Origin: Bretschneidera sinensis
Lineage: Eukaryota > Streptophyta > Magnoliopsida > Brassicales > Akaniaceae
Length of the DNA stretch: 64,000 nt
Reading direction: 5' to 3'
NCBI GenBank assembly: GCA_023935145.1
Contig: CM043701.1
Location: 69,421,317 to 69,485,316, forward strand
Position numbers and translations under genes: made by a program. The notes under the pieces were generated by a model, which saw only the letters and a list, made by a program, of their open reading frames with translations, ran no database searches and had not been told where the DNA came from. Below, piece after piece: positions 56,346 through 64,000 of the stretch (its first letter is position 1; each line of letters starts with the position of its first letter).

Positions 56346-57616
56346 TGATAAGTGCTTAAATAGCCATATTTAAGCCCCTTAATTTACACTTGTTAGACTC
56401 TTTATTTATATATTTTAGTAGTTTCTACTTCATTTTCGTGTTTTATGTGTTTTTCATAGGACTTGGATAAAAAGATGATAAATTGGAGCTTTTAGGAGCA
56501 AAAGTCAAGATCCGCCATCCAGCAAGGTGCGCTCGAGCGCACCCCGCTTGAGAACGTGCGCATTTGACAAAGGCTCGAGCAAACACAAGTGCTCAAGCAC
56601 ATCCCGCATACACTCGAGCGCAATTACTCCAGAGGTGGCAAAGCCAGATAGTGATAGAAGTCTCCAGACTCCAAATAGGAAATTAGGGTTTCGGGACACC
56701 ATGAGGACCCTATAAATAGCCCTGTAAAACACATAAACCATACATTTTGTTCTAGATTCGAAGTAGCAAGCTTAGGAGAGGAATTGACGACTCATCTCCC
56801 GAGTCTTCTTCGGTTTTAGTTTTCTGTTTTTATTTTATTGTGTTTATTATGTTTAGTTTATTTAGCATGTGTAACTAAACTCCTATATGGCTCGATTGAA
56901 GCCCTAGTTATGCTTTTCCACATGTTCATTCATTGATTATCTTTACTATAGCCTTGTTAGAATATTTAACTTGATTAATGCCTGTTTGTATTTAAATTCC
57001 TCATATGTGTGCGCCTGATCAACGTATGCATGTGGTATGGATAAGTTAGTCGAATCAATTTGGATGACCGAGTCCTAGGTTCGACATTAGTAACAAGGGA
57101 TATCCACACCGGATTCCTAGGTTAATTAACATGGGAAACCGGGAGCGGACCAAGCTCTAGGTCCCGTGTGGTTGTCGATGTTCATAGCCCTCATGCTCTC
57201 TTAAGGAACAACTCAGTATACACCCATGCTAAATCCCTTAAGAGAAAAAAGAGTTAGAGTATACACCATGCCTAACTCGTTACATAGGGAGATCAATAGT
57301 CTAAGGTGTGGACCAAGCCTTTAGGTTGGCAACCATTAGATATTCATGATAAGGCTAGAGCATTGACACTTTATTTAGTGGGAAAGTATAATTAGGGTGG
57401 ATATCGTAGTCCTATGTTCTCATTATTGTTATTTTCTTACAATCAAACTACTATTTCTCTTTTTAAACTTGAAAAAACTAATTCTAAAACGAAATTCACC
57501 AATCTCTGTGGAAATGACTAGCACTTGCACACTATGCTACCACAGACCTTGTGCACTTCTAAGTAAAACTAGGACGGTTATTTGTATATTTATTTAGTTA
57601 GATAATCAAACCAACA
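56346..57616 (+). repeat. 5' LTR of Gypsy3
   Basis: It runs from TGATAAGTGCTTAAATAG to ACCAACA. It holds a palindrome cluster (56527-56626) and TATAAATA at 56711-56718. The U5 end carries CACTTGCACACTATGCTACC, found in both LTRs. Confidence 0.9.
56527..56718 (+). promoter_or_regulatory. GCGCTCGAGCGC-type palindrome cluster and TATA box, Gypsy3 5' LTR
   Basis: GTGCGCTCGAGCGCAC, GTGCTCAAGCAC and ACACTCGAGCGCA with intermediates lie at 56527-56626. TATAAATA follows at 56711. The 3' LTR has the same layout (cluster about 62462-62572, TATA 62630-62637). Confidence 0.6.
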
Positions 57617-57622
57617 AGTTTT

Positions 57623-57640
57623 TGGCCCCGTTGCTGGGAA
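57623..57640 (+). other. Gypsy3 primer-binding site (tRNA-Asp type)
   Basis: TGGCCCCGTTGCTGGGAA differs at about three positions from TGGCGCCGTTGCCGGGGA, the tRNA-Asp primer site. It lies six bases after the LTR. Confidence 0.8.
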
Positions 57641-57919
57641 TTGCGCTAAATTTCTTTTTAGAATTAATTTTTCATTTAGTTTAATTATTGTTATTTCCTT
57701 TTTAATCTATTCCATTCTTAATTATTGTTTTTATCTTATTTTTTCTTTTCATCAAAACCCTAATCAATTTCCTTTTTTCTCTGTTTCAGGTACTCCAGGA
57801 GAGCTTTCTGTGCCACTTGCGATCGAGCACACTCTCTAGTGCGATTGAATGCAATTGAGGCAGAGAGTCATCCGAGCAGTAGTGTTTGACTACTGCACTC
57901 ACGTAACTGCCACCGATTC

Positions 57920-59620
57920 ATGCACGGACGTCGATCCAAGAATCCAGCATTCCTTCCCCTTGATCCTGAGCTAGAGAGGACTATCCGACAAAGGTTTAGA
58001 GACAATTCGGAAGAGGTAGAAGGAGGAATTGAGGAAGACACACCAATGGCAGAACAGATAGCCGAACAGCAACCACCTGAGCGGAGGCCGATGAAGCAAT
58101 CCTTCATCCTATAGAACCTCGATCAACCTTCGTGCATTGCATATCAACCTGAGGCGAAAGGAAACTATTACATATCTCCGCAGATACTCAGTGCACTGAT
58201 TCACTTTAGGGGTACACCTAGTAAGGATCCACATTTGCACCTTCGAGAGTTCTTTGACCTTTGCAAATTCCAGGATATCCGAGGCTTAAACCAATAAGGA
58301 ATAAGGTTAATTCTTTTCCCTTTTTCCTTGAAAGATAATGCTAAATTATGGTATAATTCTTTGCCTACAGTTTCCATCCACACTTGGGAGGAATTGGCCA
58401 GCAAATTCCTAAGGAAGTTCTTCCCAGCCCAAAAGACGAGGCAAATGAGGAAGGAAATTCAATCATTCCAACAAAAGGATGGAGATCTAATCTTCGAGGC
58501 CTGGGGATACTTCAACGAGCTACTACTCAAGAGCCCACACCACAACATACCTAAGATGAACTGGTACAAGCTTTCTATGAAGGTTTGAGTGACTCTAACA
58601 AAAATATTGTGGATTCAGGTTGTGGAGGAGTGCTGATGGAGAAGAGCAGCGAAGAGGCTATGGAACTCTTCAAAACCCTAAGTGAACACACGCAGCAGTT
58701 CTCCTCTCGAGGTAGACATATAACCAAAAGTAAGGGTATGTATGAGGTAAGCTTAAATGGAGGATCATCTCCTCACATAGCTGCTGTGGAGAGGAAACTT
58801 GATCTATTGGTTAAAGCTATGGCTCCTCAGAACACCTCAACGAACCCTCCAGCTACACCACTCCAGGTATGTGCTATTTGTTCACAATTTGATCATAATA
58901 CTGATACGTGTCCCTTATATTCATTTGCAGATCATGAGCAAGCCAACTTTGTGGGACTAAATAATTATCCATCGAAGAACAACCCCTATGCAAACACATA
59001 CAACCCTGGATGGCGAAATCACACGAATTTCTCGTGGAGCAAGAACCAAAACAATCAAGGGCAGCAAAGAAACTTCCAATCAACAACCCAATCTGCTCCT
59101 GAACCAAAGAAGAATGACCTCGAAAGTCTTGTGAGACAACTAACGACTCAGCAACAATAAATCCTGAATAAACATGAACAATTCATGGAAGAGTTAAGGC
59201 AATTTCAGACTAAAATGAGGCAAATCACTGCAAAGCATGAGCAAACCATCCAAATATTGGAAGCACAAATGAGCCAAATGGCTAAGGAGCTAAATGGACG
59301 AAGGCAAGGAGAATTTTCAACCCAAACGATGCCTAATCCTGGAGGACATCAGCAACTAAAGGCCGTTACAACTCTAAAAGATGGTAAGATCATAGGAGTT
59401 AATGAGCCAGCACAAGCATCTCCAGCTAAGCCATCCACATCCAAGGTAAGTGAAATGGAGAAGTGGAATGCACCTCCCTTCCCTCAAAGGTTAGTAAAAC
59501 CAAAGAAAGATAACTTGCTTGATATTTTTGAAACTTTGAGAAAAGTAGAAATTAACATTCCCTTAGTAGATGCAATTAAACAAATTCTTGCTTACTCTAA
59601 ATTTTTAAAAGATTTCTGAG
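57920..59620 (+). pseudogene. Gypsy3 gag
   Basis: ATG at 57920 begins MHGRRSKNPAFLPL. The capsid region follows in the same area (SALIHFRGTPSKDPHLHLRE, LFPFSLKDNAKLWYNSL, KFLRKFFPAQKTRQMRKEI). A frame change near 58585 leads to SSEEAMELFKTLSEHTQQ and one CCHC knuckle, CAICSQFDHNTDTC (58870-58911), then NTYNPGWRNHTNFSW. A predicted coiled coil (QFQTKMRQITAKHEQTIQIL) and the gag-protease linker (EINIPLVDAIKQILAYSKFL) end the region. Stops at about 58112, 58294 and 59157 and the frameshift show decay. No enzyme is fused to it apart from the protease. Confidence 0.82.
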
Positions 59621-59629
59621 TTTTAGGAG

Positions 59630-60178
59630 CATGAAACAGTGGCTCTAACTGAAAAGGTAAGTGCAGTATTGTTAAGAAAACTACCACCAAAGCTAAAAGA
59701 TCTAAGTAGTTTTACCATTCATTGCAGGATAGGTGACCAGTTTTTTTAGCGTGCACTATTGGATTTAAGAGCAAGTGTCAATTTGCTGCCATACACAGTA
59801 GTTGAAAAGCTAGGTTTGGGGGAGCTTCAACCAATATCCATCACTTTGCAATTGGCAGACAGAAGCATCAAAAGACCAAGAGGTATTCTTGAGAATGTCC
59901 TGGTAAAGGTAGGTGAATTTATTTTACCTGCTGATTTTATTGTACTAGATATGGAAGAATCTCCTATGCCAATACCTCTGCCCATCATCTTAGGAAGACC
60001 CTTTATGAGAACTGCAGATATAATAATTAATGTGAAAAAAGGTATTGTAAGTATGACGGTGAATGGTAAGACAATAGAATTTAAGATATTTGATGCATTG
60101 AAATTACCCCAAGATAATCATGAGGATGAATGTTTTAATGAATGTATGATGCAAAGTGCTGTCAAGCAAGCATTTTAG
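59630..60178 (+). pseudogene. Gypsy3 aspartic protease with altered active site
   Basis: The fold is clear: LQLADRSIKRPRGILENVLV, FILPADFIVLDMEES and LPIILGRPFMRTADIIINV. The catalytic motif, DLGAS in Gypsy1 and Gypsy5, reads DLRAS here (about 59763-59777), so the Gly after the catalytic Asp is replaced by Arg. This would be expected to abolish activity. The first part (59630-59758) is out of frame and contains a stop. Confidence 0.78.
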
Positions 60179-60583
60179 GTCCATCACACCGATCCATTGG
60201 AGGCCACCCTTACCCATAGCTTCACAAGTTCGGATGTTAAGCCAGAATATAAAGATATTACTGATGACATCATTGAAGCTGTGCACCTCCTTAAAGCCTA
60301 TCCAAAGCATCCAAGTAAGTTCACTCCTCCGTTTGAAACTATTGCACATACTAATACTACTTTTCTCTCATCTATTGTCCAGGCACCAAACTTGGAATTG
60401 CAGCAGTTGCCAGCAAGAAATCAGACAGTCATAGTACATGGACACAGAGTCACACCACACTCTAAAATTACAGTGCAACCAATAGATGAAGATTTAACAC
60501 TCCAGACTGTCCAATATGTAACACCATTAAGAGCACGTGAGCCACATGCAGTGGACTTTAAGTACTCCCTACCAAAAAACTAA
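60179..60583 (+). pseudogene. Gypsy3 short ORF after the protease
   Basis: It is in frame with the protease after one TAG (60176-60178) and open to 60583. It reads LLKAYPKHPSKFTPPFETIA and similar; no RT, RNase H or integrase motif is present. It may be the vestige of the protease-RT linker. I do not recognise it. Confidence 0.5.
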
Positions 60584-62278
60584 AGTTAAAGTTGCTATAG
60601 AGAGCGCTTGAGTAGTTTCGACTTTGATAAACATATAGCTCAAGCGCCTCTATTGAGATTAGTGGTACTGAGACCACTGAGTACGAACTTTCTGCTATAA
60701 GTGCGATTGAGTGCACTTCATAGTGCGATTAAGCACACTCAGGGCAGACAGTCACGTGATAGTTTTAAACATAGTTCCACATTTCACCCCCATACACTCA
60801 ATCGCACTCTCTCTCTGACATTCACCACCCACACTCACCATCCACCACCATTACATCCTCGATCTCCTATCTCCTATGCCCGGTACCTCTTCGACTGCAC
60901 CACCTGATACTAAACAGTGAGAGGATACCCCGTCTGGCTGAAGACGTTAAACTTAGCGCTCATAGGAGGCACCCCATTGCATATCCTTTTTATTATCATA
61001 ATTTTTCTTTTCTTATTTATGATTATTTAGCTGTTTATTTTTCATACTTCTTGTTTTTCGGCACAACATTTGTTTTCCTTTTTCAGGTACATAGTGTGTG
61101 CATCCAGTTCAAGTTTGGGGGCGTGTTACGAGCAAAGTAAACAACTTAGTTCTCCATCTCCTAGGTCAGATCTTTCCGTGCCACACACACATTGGGGACA
61201 ATGTGTATTTCAAGTTTAGGGGTAGTGGGAGATACTAGATACTATTACACACACACACTTGAAACACATGCACATATTAAATCCCAGTTTTTTTTAAGAG
61301 AGATAAATACATTTTCTTTTGCTAAACAAAAATTTTGATTGATTTAAAAAATATGATAACACTTCATTAGTAAGCTTAAAAACTAGAACACATAGTCTTT
61401 TAATAGGAATTTTACAAGTTTAGTTACCTACCTTAAGGCACCAAAGAATTCACAAGTTTGATCCAAATTTACATGAGCACATTTAGCACGCATTTGTGTG
61501 GGGTATGACATATAATTTTCTTGCATATGTTTCCATAACCTAACTGTAATCGAATATCTTGTTAAAAAGAACACTTTGGCATAAGTAAAATAAAGAAAAA
61601 TGTTCATCATGCAAAAAGAAAATGAAAAGCTTCTAATGATCATTAAAAAATTTCTACTGAGTAACTGGGCCTCTTGCCTCAGTAAGCATTGAGCGTTCAC
61701 GTCAAGATGTGGGAATTTCATTTAGAGGCATTAAAACCTGTTAGTTCCGTAGCCTTTTTGATTTGAGTTAGTAAGTCCTTAGAGGTGTCTTTACACCTAA
61801 CGCCCTAAAACTATCTGGTTTGGGATTCATTGGCCAAACACTCATTACAGGGGTCAAATAGAAAGCTTGATGGAACTCAACATGACAAAGGTAGCATGAT
61901 AAAAGAAAAAGAAAGAAGAAGCAAGTATTATGCCATTTTTGTTCTCTTTGATTAGGAATTCAATAAAGGTTTGGGCACTGAAATACTATACACTAAAATT
62001 AATGTGGAAGCCCCATCCTATATGTGCTAAGTCATCACACACAAATCAAATTTGCGATGCTTTAGGCCAGCCTTAGGTAAGTTACATGAGCTTTTGAAAA
62101 TCTTTTTTCAATACAAATATGTATTTTAATTATAAGCTTACTCATGAACGGTTATCATGGTTTTATGCACAAACCGAATTTTTTAGTATCATGGAAATGA
62201 AATTATCTCTAGTTTTGTTCTAACATAGTCTTTAGTTTTGTATTGCTAAGGGACTAGCAATATGCAAGTTTGGGGGTG
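60584..62278 (+). other. Gypsy3 non-coding 3' region and polypurine tract
   Basis: No pol remains here. GCGCTTGAG and GTGCGATTGAGTGCAC palindrome-like sequences occur at about 60600-60800. AAGACGTTAAACTTAGCGCT (60943-60962) and GGGGACAATGTGTATTTCAA (61195-61214) are typical of the sequence that follows pol in Tat/Athila elements, so pol was lost between well-preserved flanks. A frame on the minus strand (61721-61428) is not supported. The polypurine tract AAGTTTGGGGGTG ends at 62278-62280. Confidence 0.65.
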
Positions 62279-63537
62279 TGATAAATGCTTAAATAGTCAT
62301 ATTTAATCCCATTAATTTACATTTGTTAGACTATTTATTTATATATTTTAGTAGTTTTTACTTCATTTTCGTGTTTTATGTGTTTTTCACAAGACTTGGA
62401 CAAAAAGATGATAAATTGGAGCTTTTAGGAGCAAAAGTCAAGATTTTCCATCCAGCAAGGTGTGCTCGAGCGCACCCCCCTTGAGATCGAGCACACAAGA
62501 GTACAAGTGCAGTTGACAAAGGCTGGAGTGCACATATGCGCTTGAGCGCATCCCGCATACGCTCGAGCGCAATTACTCCAGAGGCGGCAGAGAATAGGAA
62601 ATTAGGGTTTCGAGACACCATGAGAGCCCTATAAATAGCCCTGTAAAACACATAAACCATACCTTTTGTTCTAGATTCGAAGTAGTAAGCTTAGGAGAGG
62701 AATTAATGACTCGTCTCCCGAGTCTTCTTCGGTTTTAGTTTTCTGTTTTTATTTCATTACGTTTAGAATGTTTAGTTTATTTAGCATGTGTAACTAAACT
62801 CCTATAGGGCTCGATTGAAGCCCTAGTTATGCTTTTTTCACATGTTCATTCATTGATTATCTTTGCTATAGCCTTTTTAGAATATTTAACTTTATTAATG
62901 CCTGTTTGTATTTAAATTCCTCATATGTGTGTGCCTGATCAACGTATGCATGTGGTATGGATAAGTTAGTCGAATCAATTTGGATGACCGAGTCCTGGGT
63001 TCGACATTAGTAATAAAAGATATCCACACTGGATTCCCGGGTTAATCAATATGGGAAACTGGGAGCAGACCAAGCTCTAGGTCCCGTGTGGTTGTCGATC
63101 TCCACAGCCCTCATGCTCTCTTAAGGAACAACTTAGTATACACCAATCTTGAATACCTTAAGAGAGAAAAGAGTTAGAGTATACACCATGCCTAACTCGT
63201 TGCATAGGGAGATCAATAGCCTAAGGTGCAGACCAAGCCCTTAGGTTGGCAACCATTAGATATTCATGATAAGGCTAGAGCATTGACACTTTATTTAATG
63301 GGAAAGTATAATTAGGGTGGATATCGTAGTCCTATGTTCTCATTATTGTTATTTACTCACAATCAAATTTGCTATTTCTCTTTTTAAACTTGAAGAAACT
63401 AATTCTAAAATGAAATTCACCAATCCCTGTAGAAATGATCTCGAACTTGCACACTATGCTACCACAGACCTTGTGCACTTGCAAGTAAAACTATAACGGT
63501 TATTTGTATATTTATTTAGATAGATAATCGAACCAAC
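62279..63537 (+). repeat. 3' LTR of Gypsy3
   Basis: It runs from TGATAAATGCTTAAATAG to ACCAACA. It matches the 5' LTR throughout, with small indels in the palindrome cluster. Confidence 0.9.
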
Positions 63538-64000
63538 AAGGTTCAAATTTCAGTATTGAGAAGTTTGATAGAAAGGGAGATTTTTCCCTGTGGAAGCGGA
63601 AGATCAAGGAGGTTCTTGTGCAACAAAAGGTGGACTTGGCTCTTGGAGAAGATGATGCTTTTCCAGCAAGTGCCACGAAGGACCAGCGGAATGAGATAAA
63701 GAAGATGGCATAGAGTACTATCTTCTTGCATTTGTCGGATAATGTCACAAGGGAGTGTGGAGACTCGAAAGATCCAGCTGCAATATGGAAGAAACTAGAT
63801 GAGTTGTTTCTTGCCAAGCCTCTCCTGGATAAGAGGTATCTTCGTAAACGAATCTTTGTTTTTAAATTTGTTCATAAAAAAGAGTTGCAAGATAATCTTG
63901 ATGCCAAGATAAGGAGTGCATCAAGTGGTAAAGGGTTGTTCTTTAAAAGAAGGCCAGCAACTCAGTATGGCAGCATACATGGCTACTACCAGGATAGAGG
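63538..64000 (+). pseudogene. Copia3 gag, continued (runs off the window)
   Basis: After the mutated duplication AGGTT the frame resumes as SNFSIEKFDRKGDFSLWKRK and VDLALGEDDAFPAS, closely matching Copia2 gag. A TAG occurs near 63712. After KKELQDNLDAKIRSASSGKG an in-frame gap of about 65-70 codons relative to Copia2 removes the middle of the capsid. The sequence continues past the window end. Confidence 0.78.

Larger units (their letters stand above)
56346..63537 (+). mobile_element. Gypsy3: complete Tat/Athila-like element with gag-protease only
   Basis: This 7192-bp element has LTRs 56346-57616 and 62279-63537, a tRNA-Asp-like primer site, gag, a protease and a further short ORF. It then has a long non-coding 3' region and a polypurine tract, and no RT, RNase H or integrase. 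The target duplication is GGGTT (56341-56345) versus AGGTT (63538-63542), one base changed. The layout fits the class described as terminal-repeat retrotransposons with a GAG domain; it would need the enzymes of an autonomous relative. Confidence 0.88.

Noticed and set aside
61428..61721. 97-codon minus-strand frame in the Gypsy3 3' region
   Set aside because: It is antisense in a non-coding, AT-rich part of the element; no recognisable motif.
63890..63905. The Copia3 gag gap looked at first like removal of a GT-AG intron (donor after AATCTTGAT, acceptor at TTTCAAAG in Copia2)
   Set aside because: The joined sequence retains an extra G, so the removed block is either GT...AA or TG...AG. A deletion with one-base microhomology explains it better.

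Overview
This window is plant nuclear DNA, almost certainly from a eudicot. Three things point there: one intron-containing RING-H2 gene with GT-AG introns, full-length Ty1/copia and Ty3/gypsy LTR retrotransposons of plant lineages (Sirevirus-like, Tork-like, Tekay-like chromovirus, Tat/Athila-like), and an L1-type LINE ending in a plant-style RNase H. Most of the 64 kb is nested, decayed transposon sequence. I see no CRISPR array, no rRNA and no intact tRNA gene. The species cannot be named from the sequence alone.

Left third (1-17.8 kb): a stack of insertions. Copia copy A (3' part only, ending at 3096) sits in the integrase of a minus-strand Tat/Athila-like element (Gypsy1, 3097-8986). Gypsy1 sits in the integrase C-terminus of a minus-strand Tekay-like element (Gypsy2, 8987-15711). 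Gypsy2 abuts the gag of an older minus-strand element (Gypsy4, 15712-17779).

Middle (17.8-36.8 kb): the one convincing cellular gene, a six-exon, 539-residue RING-H2 protein (18370-23244). It is followed by a minus-strand L1 LINE relic (about 23.8-27.8 kb) and a small Pro/His-rich ORF (28099-28326). Next comes an old LTR-like element (28.8-32.9 kb), then a probable endogenous caulimovirid relic (about 34.2-36.8 kb) split by a solo LTR (34609-35894, target duplication AAAAG).

Right part (36.8-64 kb): a Tat/Athila-like element (Gypsy5) has its 5' LTR split by a complete Sirevirus-like element (Copia1, 37777-47071, duplication CAAGT). Near its LTR end it is split again by a complete minus-strand Tork-like element (Copia2, 47772-53858, duplication ACTTA). 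Gypsy5 gag and protease follow, then fuse to a deletion-ridden copia relic (Copia3). The gag start of Copia3 is interrupted by a complete Gypsy3 (56346-63537), which keeps gag and protease but has no reverse transcriptase or integrase.

The most striking pattern crosses families. Five distinct LTR families each carry a cluster of one short, family-specific palindrome just upstream of the LTR TATA box (cores GTCGAC, CTCGAG, CGATCG, GTGCAC, CCGCGG). In Copia1 the same palindrome cluster, again with a TATA box, recurs inside the element just before its extra third ORF, which looks like an internal promoter. Two Tork-like copies also carry repeated primer-binding-site-like motifs in their leaders.
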